Shown: piece by piece, positions 18,856 to 27,234 of the stretch | Layout of the letters: each line of letters starts with the position of its first letter | How positions within the stretch are numbered: position 1 is the stretch's first letter | Assembly: GCF_014646915.1 (NCBI RefSeq) | Contig: NZ_BMOE01000002.1 | Coordinates: 310,844-374,843, forward strand | Length of the DNA: 64,000 bases | Source: Deinococcus aquiradiocola | GTDB taxonomy: Bacteria > Deinococcota > Deinococci > Deinococcales > Deinococcaceae | Reading direction: 5' to 3' | Made by a program: the position numbers and the translations under genes | Notes under the pieces: model-generated | What the model was told of the DNA's origin: nothing | Databases searched by the model: none | What the model saw: the letters and a program-made list of their open reading frames with translations, nothing else

Positions 18856-18895
18856 ATGCAGAAGGGACGGTACATGAGTACCGTCCCTTCTGCAT
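18856..18895. terminator. Bidirectional hairpin terminator between convergent genes
   Basis: An 18-base perfect inverted repeat (18856-18873 and 18878-18895) closes a four-base ATGA loop. It lies between the convergent cupredoxin and PEP-mutase-like genes. No long T run follows on either strand, but the stem is strong enough to serve both directions. Confidence 0.8.
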
Positions 18896-18951
18896 GTCTC
18901 CCGCAGTTTTCTCGCTCCGTCGTCGCGGTCACCGATGGACCGGAATCCGGG

Positions 18952-19740
18952 TCAGTTCAGGGGCCGGGTGGTGGCGGGCAGCGTTCCACCGGCGATGAGT
19001 TCGGCGGCGGCGTCCTGCAGGGCCGTCAGGGCGACACGCTGGGTGAAGGGACCGGTCGAGAGCCGGGCGACGCCCAGGGTCTGCAGTTCGCGGGCAGCGA
19101 GGCTGGCGCCGGGAACGCTGATCAGGGTGAGTTTCTGCGGTCCGAGGGCGTCGCTGACCTCCTGAATCTCGCCGCGGGCCACCAGTCCGGGCACGAAGAC
19201 GACGGGCGCGCCCGCTTCGAGGAAGGCGAGGCCGCGGGTGATCGCTTCGCGGATGACCTCGGAGCGGGACTGGTCCGGTCGGGCGTGCGCCACGGCGTCG
19301 GTACGGGCGTTGAGCACGAAGTCCACGCCGGCCGCGCGGCCCGCTTCCATGACGGCCTGTACGGCCGCGACGGCCTCACCGAGGGGCCGCATGCCGTCCT
19401 CGAGGTTCCCGCCGACCACGCCGATCTCGATGGCGCGGCGGGCGGTTTCGCCGGGGTTCCCGTACCCGGCTTCCATGTCCATGGAGACCGGGAGGGACAC
19501 GGCCTGCACGATGCGGCGCACCATGTCGAGGTGCAGGTCGAGGGGGATGCGTTCCCCGTCGGGGTAGCCGAAGGTCGAGGCGATGGAGTGGCTGGCCGTG
19601 GCGAGCGCCTGCACGCCGGGCGTGGCGGCGATCACCTGGGCGGACACGACGTCCCAGACGTTCGGGAGGACGAGGATGTCCGGCTGGGTGTGGAGGTCGA
19701 GGAGACGGCGGGCCTGGTCTGCGGTGGTGGGGGTCATCAT
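18952..19740 (-). CDS. Isocitrate lyase/PEP mutase-family protein
   Basis: 262 residues. The TIM-barrel superfamily is shown by LPNVWDVVSAQVI, ATASHSIASTFGYPDGE, VSMDMEAGYG, VVGGNLEDG and VLNARTDA. It resembles the oxaloacetate decarboxylase or 2-methylisocitrate-lyase-like members that cleave or decarboxylate small carboxylates with Mg2+. The canonical KKCGH loop of true isocitrate lyases is absent, so the exact reaction is open. The ATG overlaps the TetR stop in ATGA, making a two-gene operon with the regulator first. Transcription ends at the hairpin 18856-18895. Confidence 0.88.
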   Translation of the reverse strand: MMTPTTADQARRLLDLHTQPDILVLPNVWDVVSAQVIAATPGVQALATASHSIASTFGYPDGERIPLDLHLDMVRRIVQAVSLPVSMDMEAGYGNPGETARRAIEIGVVGGNLEDGMRPLGEAVAAVQAVMEAGRAAGVDFVLNARTDAVAHARPDQSRSEVIREAITRGLAFLEAGAPVVFVPGLVARGEIQEVSDALGPQKLTLISVPGASLAARELQTLGVARLSTGPFTQRVALTALQDAAAELIAGGTLPATTRPLN

Positions 19741-20330
19741 GCACTCCTGGGGGTGGGCACGTGCAGTGCCGTGAGGGCGCGTTCGGTGAGGTCGTGAAAC
19801 CGTTGCGGGCTGCGGGCGGCGCGGGCCATCAGCATGGCCCCTTCGACGGTGGCGAGGAAGGTCTGGGCGGCGTCGGCGGCCGACCCGGGGAACTGGAGTT
19901 CGCCCTGGCGCTGGCCGTCCTCGAAAGTGCGGGTCAGCCACTGCTCGCTGCCGGTGAAGAAGGCGGCGAGCTCCTGCGTGACGGGGGCGGGCAGCACGCA
20001 GTCCTCAGCGATCAGCTGGGTGCACAGGCAGATGCGGCCGTCGTCGTGGATCACGGTCCGGTAGGACGTAAGGTAGCGGTGCAGGCGGTCCAGGGCGGAG
20101 GGGACGGTGGCGGTCAGCTGGTCGAGGAGGGTCTGCGCTTCGGTGCGGTACCGCAGCACCAGAGCGGCGCCGAGGTCGGTCTTGCTGGGGAAGTGGTGAT
20201 GGACGCTGGCGTTGCGGATGCCGAGGGCGGTGCTGATGTCGCGGTACGCGACGCTGGAGTATCCGCGCTGCTGCATGAGGCGTTGCGCCTCGTCAAGGAT
20301 GCGGTCGCGGGTGGTGGGGTGACCAGTCAC
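19737..20330 (-). CDS. TetR/AcrR-family transcriptional regulator
   Basis: 197 residues. The N-terminal HTH is standard: RDRILDEAQRLMQQRGYSSVAYRDISTALGIRNASVHHHFPSKTDL in outline. The C-terminal domain carries LIAEDCVLPAPV and resembles NemR-like regulators. The start is a GTG at 20330, only a few bases after a -10-like hexamer, so the message may be leaderless. A near-perfect palindrome lies inside its promoter (20343-20356) and suggests autorepression. It is co-transcribed with the PEP-mutase-like enzyme, which is its likely regulated function. Confidence 0.92.
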   Translation of the reverse strand: MTGHPTTRDRILDEAQRLMQQRGYSSVAYRDISTALGIRNASVHHHFPSKTDLGAALVLRYRTEAQTLLDQLTATVPSALDRLHRYLTSYRTVIHDDGRICLCTQLIAEDCVLPAPVTQELAAFFTGSEQWLTRTFEDGQRQGELQFPGSAADAAQTFLATVEGAMLMARAARSPQRFHDLTERALTALHVPTPRSA

Positions 20331-20337
20331 GCCATAG

Positions 20338-20367
20338 ACTATCTACCTGTAGGTAGGGAGTTGTCAA
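20338..20367 (-). promoter_or_regulatory. TetR-gene promoter with internal palindromic operator
   Basis: On the minus strand a consensus -35 TTGACA (20367-20362) is followed after 18 bases by GATAGT (20343-20338), which ends seven bases before the GTG. An overlapping TAGTCT is an alternative -10. Between the hexamers lies CTACCTGTAGGTAG (20343-20356), a palindrome CTACCT-N2-AGGTAG. A regulator bound there would block RNA polymerase, so autorepression by the TetR protein is the simplest reading. Confidence 0.75.
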
Positions 20368-20404
20368 GCGCACGCCCCGGAACCCTGCCCGGAGCGCGAC
20401 AAGA

Positions 20405-21019
20405 TCAGGCCCGCACGAGCAGCAGGCCGGTCACCACGGCATACAGCGCGAACGCCAGCAGCACCATGCCCGACCCCACGTTGACCGCGCGCAACGCACG
20501 GCTGGACAGCCGGTGACGGACCACGGACACCACACCGCTCAGCAGCGCCCACCACGACGCCGAACCCAGGAAAAACCCGAGGACCAGCACCGCCCCTGCC
20601 CGGCCGTCCCCGGCGATTCCCGCACTGGCGACGACGGCGACAAACGAAAGGATCGTCAGTGGACTCGTCAGGGTCAGCAGGAACGTCGAGGCATACAGCG
20701 AGAGCGGACCCTGCGGCCGGACCGCCGCGGCCGAAGCGGCGGTCCGGGTCCGCAGTGCGGTCACCGCGAACACCAGCAGCAGCAGGCCGCCGAACAGACG
20801 AATCCAGGCCTGCTGCGCGATCAGCTTGTGCGTCACGAGCGTGGCACCCGACACGGCGAGCAGACCGTACACGGCGTCGGCCGTCGCGGTGCCCAGCCCG
20901 GCCAGCATGCCCGCCCACCAGCCGGACGCGAGCGTGCGCTGAATGCACAGCACGCCGAGCGGACCGACCGGAGCGGCAACGGCGAACCCCAGCAGCATCC
21001 CGTGAAGCAGCGTCCCCAT
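20405..21019 (-). CDS. LysE/RhtB-family amino acid exporter
   Basis: 204 residues from the ATG at 21019; an upstream extension has no family similarity. Six hydrophobic helices are visible. The N-terminal GFAVAAPVGPLGVLCIQRTLASG is the LysE signature and GLGTATADAVYGLLA is the second conserved block. It should be an inner-membrane exporter of an amino acid or small amine driven by the proton gradient. It stands alone, 74 bases before the TetR start on the same strand, and repeat copy C lies just upstream of it. The substrate cannot be inferred. Confidence 0.9.
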   Translation of the reverse strand: MGTLLHGMLLGFAVAAPVGPLGVLCIQRTLASGWWAGMLAGLGTATADAVYGLLAVSGATLVTHKLIAQQAWIRLFGGLLLLVFAVTALRTRTAASAAAVRPQGPLSLYASTFLLTLTSPLTILSFVAVVASAGIAGDGRAGAVLVLGFFLGSASWWALLSGVVSVVRHRLSSRALRAVNVGSGMVLLAFALYAVVTGLLLVRA

Positions 21020-21039
21020 CCCCCGCAGTCTGACATGGT

Positions 21040-21152
21040 ACTGATCCGGTGCCGGGGAGGCCGGAACCCGCACCGGCCTCCCCTCCGTCTCCTCCGAACC
21101 GGACGTGTCGCTGCTCGCCTCGCCCAGCTGACCTTCAGAAGTTCAGGTCAGT
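21040..21152. repeat. Dispersed intergenic repeat, copy C
   Basis: About 113 bases, alignable with the copies at 23641-23767 and 51337-51459. Shared blocks in order are TGATCCG, TGCCGG, GCCGGAA, a pyrimidine-rich CCCTCC-TCTCCTCC run, GCTCGC-TCGC and a hairpin AGCTGACCTTCAGAAGTTCAG. The ends pair as ACTGA (21040-21044) with TCAGT (21148-21152). It lies between the NfeD and LysE genes and is the most diverged copy. Confidence 0.7.
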
Positions 21153-21191
21153 CTGGTGTGACGCAGCCGTCCCGTGAACGGCAATCTCGCG

Positions 21192-21656
21192 CTACCGCTG
21201 CACGCCGATCTCGACCTGCGCGACCGTCAGGGTGGCCCCGTCGGCCGCCACGATCCTCACCGTGTGCCCGGCGGGCGTGTCAGGACCGCTGACGGTCCAC
21301 ACGCCGTCCCCGACCCTGGCGCGCCCTTGCCCGTTCACGATGGCGTCCGTCAGGACGACGGTCCGGCCGATCAACCGTGACGCGCCCAGATTCAACCGGT
21401 CCGACTCGGCGCTGCGCGGCAGACGCCCCAGCACCCGGCGTCCCAGGAAGATGCTGACGACGCTCAGCAGCGCGAACGCGATCAGCTGGACCGGCACGCC
21501 GAGCGGCAGCAGCAGCACCAGGAACCCGACCAGCAGCGCCGCCAGCCCCAGCCACACGAAGAACACGCCCGGCAGCAGGACTTCCACCGTCAGCAGGACG
21601 GCACCCAGCGCCAACCAGTGCCAGGGGGCCAGGTGCGTCAGGCTCGGCCAGTCCAC
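21192..21656 (-). CDS. NfeD-family membrane protein
   Basis: 154 residues. Three closely spaced N-terminal membrane helices (about 8-80) include LTVEVLLPGVFFVWLGLAALLVG. A C-terminal OB-fold domain follows, with GASRLIGRTVVLTDAIVNGQGRARVGD and a terminal GATLTVAQVE. Short NfeD proteins are partners of SPFH proteins, and the gene starts at a GTG one base after the SPFH stop. The pair is thought to organise membrane microdomains or assist membrane-protein quality control. Only the short NfeD1b-type is present here, with no attached serine protease domain. Confidence 0.9.
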   Translation of the reverse strand: MDWPSLTHLAPWHWLALGAVLLTVEVLLPGVFFVWLGLAALLVGFLVLLLPLGVPVQLIAFALLSVVSIFLGRRVLGRLPRSAESDRLNLGASRLIGRTVVLTDAIVNGQGRARVGDGVWTVSGPDTPAGHTVRIVAADGATLTVAQVEIGVQR

Positions 21657-21657
21657 G

Positions 21658-22575
21658 TCAGGTCTTCTTGCCGAAGGCCGCGCCGGCAATCTCCGCGATG
21701 CCCTGAATGCTGCCCAGCACGCCCACCGACTCCAGCGGCAGGATCAGCGTCTTCTGGTTCGGGCTGGTCGCGAGCTGCCCGAGCGCCTCGATGTACTTCT
21801 GCGCCACGAAGTAGTTGATGGCCTGCACGCTGCCGGACGCGATGGCCTCACTGACCATCCGGGTCGCGGCCGCTTCCGCCTGCGCCTGCCGTTCCCTGGC
21901 TTCCGACGACAGGAACGCCGCCTGCCTCGCCCCCTCGGCGCTCAGGATCTCCGCCTGCTTCTGCCCTTCGGCCTTCAGGATCGCAGCCTGCCGCAGGCCC
22001 TCCGCTTCGAGGATCACGGCCCGCTTGTCGCGTTCGGCCTTCATCTGCCGGCCCATGCTGGCCACCAGATCGGCAGGCGGTTTGATGTCCTTGATCTCGA
22101 TGCGGGTGATCTTGACCCCCCACGGTTCGGTGGCCTCGTCCACGACGCGCAGGAGGCGGGTGTTGATCGAGTCCCGCTGGGAGAGCAGTTCGTCGAGGTC
22201 CATGCTGCCCATCACGGTCCGGATGTTCGTCATGGTGAGGTTCAGCATCGCCTGGTTGAGGTTCCCGACCTCGTAACTGGCGCGCGCGGCGTCGAGGATC
22301 TGGTAGAACATCACGCCGTCGACGGTGACCTGGGCGTTGTCTTTGGTGATGATCTCCTGCGACTGCACGTCCAGCACCTGCTCCATGATGTTGACGCGCC
22401 GACCGATGCGGTCGACGTACGGCAGGATGAGGTTCAGGCCAGGGTTGAGGGTGCGCTGGTACTTCCCGAAGCGTTCCTGCGTCCACTGGTAGCCCTGCGG
22501 CACGCTTTTGATCCCGGCGGCCAGCGTCACGATGACGAGCAGCAGCAGCAGACCGGCGAAAATGGCGAATCCCAT
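21658..22575 (-). CDS. SPFH/band-7 (stomatin-like, QmcA-type) protein
   Basis: 305 residues. One N-terminal helix (residues 4-23) anchors it, followed by the SPFH domain with [20 protein letters not shown] and [22 protein letters not shown] long Ala/Glu-rich coiled coil (about 180-245, [19 protein letters not shown] repeats) follows. Such proteins oligomerise in the membrane and act with NfeD partners, here encoded directly downstream. The start ATG has GAGAGGT in front. Longer upstream reading frames lack any family features and are not supported. Confidence 0.93.
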   Translation of the reverse strand: MGFAIFAGLLLLLVIVTLAAGIKSVPQGYQWTQERFGKYQRTLNPGLNLILPYVDRIGRRVNIMEQVLDVQSQEIITKDNAQVTVDGVMFYQILDAARASYEVGNLNQAMLNLTMTNIRTVMGSMDLDELLSQRDSINTRLLRVVDEATEPWGVKITRIEIKDIKPPADLVASMGRQMKAERDKRAVILEAEGLRQAAILKAEGQKQAEILSAEGARQAAFLSSEARERQAQAEAAATRMVSEAIASGSVQAINYFVAQKYIEALGQLATSPNQKTLILPLESVGVLGSIQGIAEIAGAAFGKKT

Positions 22576-22824
22576 GATGACCTCTCGGGGCGGTGCAGGC
22601 CGGGACAGGCCTGGAGGGTGCGGGCGTTCACGGTGAAGGCTTGCGTCCAGTGTGCGCCTTTCGGTGGGGGGGCATTGCGGCAGGCGGCAGATTCCGGACG
22701 TGGATGGGCTGCAGCAGGCTCCGGGCCACCCCTGCACCTTTCGTCGGACGCCCTCGGCAGGCAGGGACGCTATCACGTGGGCGGCAGGGCCCCCTGCGGG
22801 GTCGGCGCTGCACGGGAGGAAGAC

Positions 22825-22869
22825 ATGAGGAAGGCTGGAACAGGCGGCGACGTTCGGGAGCGCGGGTGA
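22825..22869 (+). other. 14-codon leader ORF coupled to the next gene
   Basis: A strong ribosome site GGGAGGA lies before the ATG at 22825. The frame encodes 14 residues ([14 protein letters not shown]) and its TGA overlaps the GTG of the membrane-protein gene in a GTGA. The downstream gene has no good ribosome site of its own, so coupling through this leader is plausible. Alternatively the true protein begins here and a one-base change has split it. No expression data are available. Confidence 0.4.
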
Positions 22870-23588
22870 CGCGGGGAGGCGACCTGCTGCCAGGCGCACT
22901 CCGGGAGTCGCTGCAGGCCGGAGCAGGGACAAACGCGGCCCTGGGCGTGCTGCTGGACGATTTCGTCCGGTACCACGCCGTGCTGGTGGGGCTGGGCGGG
23001 GCCGTGGCCGCGGCGCTGCTGGTCCTGGGCGGGTGGTGCTCGAGGCGCTCCGGCCGGGTGAATGCAGGTGCGGGCGGCGCCTGGACGTTCGAGCGGCGGG
23101 TGTACGTGTCGTTCGGGGGGACCGGAATCGTGAGTGGCCTGCTGATGGCGGTGATCGTCGCGGCGAACGTCTCGACCGTCCTGCATCCCGGGCCGGGGTT
23201 CGCGGCCCTGGCAGGCGCACGTCCGCACGCGCAGGCCGGAACGGACCGCGACCGGCTGCAGCGGGCCGTACGGACGTGGCTGGAGTCCGGCCAGCCGGAC
23301 GTCCCGGCGGTCCTGCGTGACCGGGTGGAGGCGCGCCTCGCGTGGCAGAGGCCGAAGGCCGCGCTGAGCGGGGTGTGCCTCGTGGTGCTCGTGCTGGTCG
23401 GACAGCAGGCGTGGCAGGCCCTGATCGCGCGGTCCAGGCGGCGTCCCGGCCGGTGGACGTTCCGTGAGCGGGGCCTGCTGTTCGCCGGAATCGGCGCGGT
23501 GCCCGGCGCGCTGCTCGCGGCAGTGATGGCGGTGGCGAACACGCAGGCGAGTCTCGCGCCCCTCACGCTGACCCTGCTGTACGGCTGA
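22866..23588 (+). CDS. Membrane protein with internal two-helix duplication, function unknown
   Basis: 240 residues, no family recognised. Four hydrophobic segments are visible near residues 38-57, 82-105, 168-187 and 201-225. The second pair repeats the first: both halves have a basic patch, a WTF-E/R-R motif and a G-rich helix ending in VAN. A 60-residue soluble segment lies between the halves. The start is a GTG overlapping a 14-codon leader, though a later in-frame start cannot be excluded. The gene is divergent from the SPFH gene and ends three bases before a strong terminator. Confidence 0.65.
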   Translation: MTRGGDLLPGALRESLQAGAGTNAALGVLLDDFVRYHAVLVGLGGAVAAALLVLGGWCSRRSGRVNAGAGGAWTFERRVYVSFGGTGIVSGLLMAVIVAANVSTVLHPGPGFAALAGARPHAQAGTDRDRLQRAVRTWLESGQPDVPAVLRDRVEARLAWQRPKAALSGVCLVVLVLVGQQAWQALIARSRRRPGRWTFRERGLLFAGIGAVPGALLAAVMAVANTQASLAPLTLTLLYG

Positions 23589-23590
23589 AA

Positions 23591-23622
23591 CGCCCCCGCC
23601 CGCAGATCTGCGGGCGGGGGCG
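23591..23622. terminator. Perfect 32-base palindromic terminator
   Basis: The sequence from 23591 to 23622 is a perfect palindrome with AGATCT at its centre and GC-rich arms of 14-16 bases. It starts two bases after the stop of the membrane-protein gene. There is no T run, so it may act as a bidirectional or RNA-protecting hairpin. Confidence 0.75.
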
Positions 23623-23640
23623 CTCCTCGCGTGGAGCTTC

Positions 23641-23767
23641 ATCCGGTGTTGATCCGATTCCAGGGATGCCGGAAACAGCAAAGGCGTCCCTTCCACCTCC
23701 TGCAGACCGGACTTGTTGGCGCTCGCTTCGCTCGGCTGACCTCCAGGAGTTCAGCTCAGCACCGGAT
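23641..23767. repeat. Dispersed intergenic repeat, copy A
   Basis: 127 bases. The ends pair as ATCCGGTGTTGA (23641-23652) with TCAGCACCGGAT (23756-23767), 11 of 12 positions complementary. The interior has GATCCGATTCCAGGGATGCC, GGAAACAGCA, a TCCCTTCCA-CTCCT run and GCTCGCTTCGCTCGGCTGA, then a hairpin ending AGTTCAGCTCA. It shares long identical blocks with copy B at 51337-51459. The right end touches the stop codon of the beta-helix lipoprotein gene. Confidence 0.85.
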
Positions 23768-25701
23768 CAGGGGTAGTCGACGACGATGCTGGGAGCACCC
23801 ACGGCCGCACCGGTGACGGGCGCGCCGGTCGTGTTGACGACGTGGTCGATGGTGCCCGCGCCGAGCTGCACGGTCAGCAGGTCGTGCAGGCGCACGCCGG
23901 GCTTCACGGGCACCTCGAAGCCGTGCGTGGCGTGGATCGTCGGGTCGACGTTGGTGAAGATGTAACTGCCCATACCCCAGCCTTCGTGCGTCCGGACGCG
24001 GTCTGCCACGCGGTACCCCGCGTACCCGAGGACCGCGCCGTGCTGCCATGCGGCCTGACTGGGGGCGTCGTAGGGCATCTCGTTCTGGAACATCACGGTC
24101 CGGCCGCGCTCGCCGTTCCAGACGACCTCGTCCTTCTGGTAGTGCTCGACGAACAGGCCGGTGGCGGTCACGTCGTCGCCGTTCACGATCAGTCCGGTGT
24201 CGGCCGTGTTGACGGTCCAGCCGACCCCTTCGCCGTGATCGGCGCGCCATGCCCAGACGTCGTCGAGGAGGGTGCCGTCCGTGTTCACTTCGAGGCTCAG
24301 GGTGGCGCGGCCCGCCTGCGCTCCGCCGATCCGGAAGAACACGTCCTGCAGGGCCGTGGGCGTGCGGGCGTCGTCGCCCCGCCCTTCCCGGTCGCGGTCG
24401 TCACCGCGGTCGTCGCGCCCGCGGCGGGTGCCGACCCGCAGGAGGACGGGCGAGTTGACGGGACCGGCGTCGAACATCACGCCCGCGATATCGACGCCCG
24501 GCACGTCCGAGACGGCCAGCGCGACCACACCGTTCTGTGGGACGAGCGTGGCGACGCCCAGGCCCAGCACGACGGTGCCGGGACGGCGGACGTTCAGGGT
24601 CCGGTCGAGGCTGTACACGCCGGGCGTGAGGAGCAGGTTGCGGCCCTGCGCGAGCTGAGCGTTGAGGGTCTGCGCGGAATCCGAAGGCCGCGCGACGTAG
24701 AAGTCGCTGATGGGGAGGGACGTGCCTGGCGTCTGGCCGCCCTGCCAGGTGGTGCCGCGGCTGCCTCTTCGGGCGTCCGGCACGAAGACGCGGGTGCTGC
24801 CCTGCGCGTCCACGTACAGGTACGGTTTCTCGCGGGAGGCGGGCGTCTGCGCGAGCGTGGTGTACACGCCGCCCGCACCGAAGTTCTGGGCGGGCGCGCC
24901 GTTCACCCCGGCGAACACCTGGTTCCACACGCCGTTCGACCAGTCGGTGAGGGCGCTGTCCCGTACGAGGAACTGCTGCTGGCTGCCGTTGATGACGCTG
25001 CCCAGGCTGGAGTCCGCGATGAATCCGCCGCTCGCGTACTGTGGTCCGGCGGTGCAGTAGTCCATCAGGGAGAGCTTGCCGCCCGTGATGTTGACGCGCC
25101 GCATCGGGGAGGCCTGGGACACCGCCCAGAAGGTCGCGCTGGACCGGCAGCCGTCCAGGCCCAGGACGTTGACGGTGAGGTTCGACACGCTCCGCCAGAA
25201 GTTGTTGAGGGCGATGCAGCCGCCCGCGTCGCACTGGTTGTAGGCGTCCACGTGGCCGTTGATGACGACGTCCGTGGGGTTCCGGCCCAGTCCGGCCACC
25301 TCGGTGTAGTACCCGACCTGGATGATGAGCGGCTTGTCGGGCGTGCCGTACGTGCCGGGACGGAACAGCAGCGCGTAGCGTTCCCGGCCGAACTGGTTCC
25401 CGACCTGCTGCGCGGTGATGGCGTCGACGGCCGCCTGAATGTCGGCGGTCGACATGCTCGGGTCGAAGATCCGGACGTTCGGTCCGAAGTCCGGCGCGCG
25501 CAGCTTCTCGGCGCTCAGTGCGGCGCTCCCGGCAGCGTCACCGGTGACCGCGTCCGTCGCCGGGGGCGTCTGCTGCCCGCAGGCGGCGAGGAGTAGGGTC
25601 AGGGTGGCCAGCAGGGCGGAGCGGCGACCGGTCCCCCCGGAGGCGTGAACGCGCTTGCGAAGGGAGGCCGGAAAGGCGGGTGCCGGACGGTCAGAGGACA
25701 T
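23767..25701 (-). CDS. Secreted right-handed beta-helix lipoprotein
   Basis: 644 residues. A basic N-terminus and hydrophobic stretch end in the lipobox LLLAACGQQ, so the protein should be an outer-surface lipoprotein. The body resembles secreted pectate-lyase-fold proteins often annotated as adenylyl cyclase or coagulation factor 5/8 type: RNPTDVVINGHVDAYNQCDAGG, NNFWRSVSNLTVNV and repeated V-I-V turns. The substrate is probably a polysaccharide but is not known. Residues about 424-445 are an unusual run of Arg, Asp and Gly that interrupts the helix. The ATG follows ACAGGAGACC. Confidence 0.75.
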   Translation of the reverse strand: MSSDRPAPAFPASLRKRVHASGGTGRRSALLATLTLLLAACGQQTPPATDAVTGDAAGSAALSAEKLRAPDFGPNVRIFDPSMSTADIQAAVDAITAQQVGNQFGRERYALLFRPGTYGTPDKPLIIQVGYYTEVAGLGRNPTDVVINGHVDAYNQCDAGGCIALNNFWRSVSNLTVNVLGLDGCRSSATFWAVSQASPMRRVNITGGKLSLMDYCTAGPQYASGGFIADSSLGSVINGSQQQFLVRDSALTDWSNGVWNQVFAGVNGAPAQNFGAGGVYTTLAQTPASREKPYLYVDAQGSTRVFVPDARRGSRGTTWQGGQTPGTSLPISDFYVARPSDSAQTLNAQLAQGRNLLLTPGVYSLDRTLNVRRPGTVVLGLGVATLVPQNGVVALAVSDVPGVDIAGVMFDAGPVNSPVLLRVGTRRGRDDRGDDRDREGRGDDARTPTALQDVFFRIGGAQAGRATLSLEVNTDGTLLDDVWAWRADHGEGVGWTVNTADTGLIVNGDDVTATGLFVEHYQKDEVVWNGERGRTVMFQNEMPYDAPSQAAWQHGAVLGYAGYRVADRVRTHEGWGMGSYIFTNVDPTIHATHGFEVPVKPGVRLHDLLTVQLGAGTIDHVVNTTGAPVTGAAVGAPSIVVDYP

Positions 25702-26025
25702 ATGGTCTCCTGTCTTACCCTGGAACGAGAACTCTCAGGGGACGTGAACGCGCCTCGCGTCACGCCACCCCACGTGGGCGGGCCGTTCACCACCGCCCCG
25801 CGTGCCGGGCGCGGGGGCAGGCCAGGGGACCGGGCAGGTCGGCCTGCCAGGATCCGGGACGACGGGACGCTCCGGTGCAGCTGCGACCGAAAACGCCTTA
25901 GCTAAGTGAAGCCTGATGGTGACCCCAAGCATACCAGTCGTCCGGCAGGTCTGCACATCGGCGCCGTCCGGCCACCGGGCCGACTTCCGGTCCGGAGGCG
26001 GAGCGTTCCTTCCCCGCACGGCCCC
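25702..26025. other. Intergenic region upstream of the beta-helix lipoprotein
   Basis: 324 bases between the end of bioF and the lipoprotein start, both on the minus strand. It contains the lipoprotein ribosome site, a palindrome CTTAGCTAAG (25897-25906) and GC-rich short repeats. A promoter for the lipoprotein must lie here, but no clear hexamer pair was found. No terminator-like hairpin was noted after bioF. Confidence 0.4.
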
Positions 26026-27234
26026 TCAGCTTCCAGTGGACGTGCCGGCGTGCAGGGCGTCCAGGCAGGCCTGCAGGGCGTCCCAGGTGTGCGCGGCGTT
26101 CAGGGCGAAACGCACGCGGGCACGGCCGTCCGGCACGGTGGGCGGGCGGATGGCGACAGCCGCGAAACCCTGCTCGCGCAGCTGCGCGGCGCGCGCCAGG
26201 GTGGGCTGTTCCCCGCCCAGCACGACGGGAACGACGTGGCTCTCGCTGCCCGCAAGGTCATGCCCGGCGAGCGTGAGCGCCTGACGGAAGCGTGCGGCGT
26301 TCGCGTGCAGGGCGCGGCGCGCGCCGTCCATGTCGCGCGCGTGCAGGACGTTCAGGAGGCTGACGGCCGTGTTGGCGGGCGGGAGGCCCGTCGTGAAGAT
26401 GAAGCTCCGCGCCGTGTTCACGAGGTAACGGATGAGGGTGCGGTCCCCGGCGACGTACGCGCCGACACTGCCGTACGCCTTGCCGAGCGTGCCCATCAGC
26501 ACGTCGATGTCCGCCGTGACGCCCTGCGCGTGCGCGAGCCCGGCGCCCTGCGCGCCGATGACGCCGCCGCTGTGCGCCTCGTCGATCATCAGCCACGCCC
26601 CGGACCGGCGTTTGAGGGCCACGAGGTCCGGGAGGGGTGCGAGCGTGCCGTCCATGCTGAAGAGGGCGTCCGTGACGATCAGCTTGCGCGGCGCGCGGCT
26701 CTCCTGCAGCTGCCGTTCGAGGGTGTGCAGGTCCCGGTGCGGGTACACGTGCACGTCGGCGCGGCTGAGGCGCGCGCCGTCGATGATGGACGCGTGGTTC
26801 AGGGCGTCGCTGAACACCGCGTCGCCCCGGCCGACGAGGGCCGGGATGACGCCGGTGTTCGCGGCGACGCCACTCCCGAACAGCAGGGCCGCCTGCTGGC
26901 CCTTGAGGTCCGCGAGTTCCCGTTCGAGCAGGGCGTTCACCGGGTGGTTGCCGGTGATGAGCCGCGCGGCGCCCGCCCCGAAGCGCGTGAGGGCGTCCGT
27001 GACGACCTCCGTCTCGCCCGGCGGCAGGTGACCCTGCAGGGCGGCGCGGGCGGTGTCAGGCGTCCACGTGAGGCGCGACAGGCCCAGGTAGTCGTTGGAG
27101 GCCAGGTCGAGGAGACGCTGCCCGTTCAGGCGCAGGTACCCGGGCGCAGGGTCGGGCGTCCAGTCGTGCAGTACCCGTTCCCGACCCTGCACCCGCAGGG
27201 CGTCCAGGCGGATGCCAAGGTCAGCCCAGCTCAC
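26026..27234 (-). CDS. bioF: 8-amino-7-oxononanoate synthase
   Basis: 402 residues. It is a fold-type I PLP enzyme that condenses pimeloyl-thioester with alanine in biotin synthesis. Landmarks are NDYLGLSRL, GAGAARLITGNHPVNALLERELADL, VTDALFSMDGTLAPLPDLVAL, MIDEAHSGGVIG and the PLP-lysine motif GTLGKAYGSVGAYVAG. It is the last gene of the bioBDAF unit and starts at a GTG overlapping the bioA stop in GTGA. Longer reading frames upstream lie within bioA and are not real starts. Confidence 0.95.
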   Translation of the reverse strand: MSWADLGIRLDALRVQGRERVLHDWTPDPAPGYLRLNGQRLLDLASNDYLGLSRLTWTPDTARAALQGHLPPGETEVVTDALTRFGAGAARLITGNHPVNALLERELADLKGQQAALLFGSGVAANTGVIPALVGRGDAVFSDALNHASIIDGARLSRADVHVYPHRDLHTLERQLQESRAPRKLIVTDALFSMDGTLAPLPDLVALKRRSGAWLMIDEAHSGGVIGAQGAGLAHAQGVTADIDVLMGTLGKAYGSVGAYVAGDRTLIRYLVNTARSFIFTTGLPPANTAVSLLNVLHARDMDGARRALHANAARFRQALTLAGHDLAGSESHVVPVVLGGEQPTLARAAQLREQGFAAVAIRPPTVPDGRARVRFALNAAHTWDALQACLDALHAGTSTGS

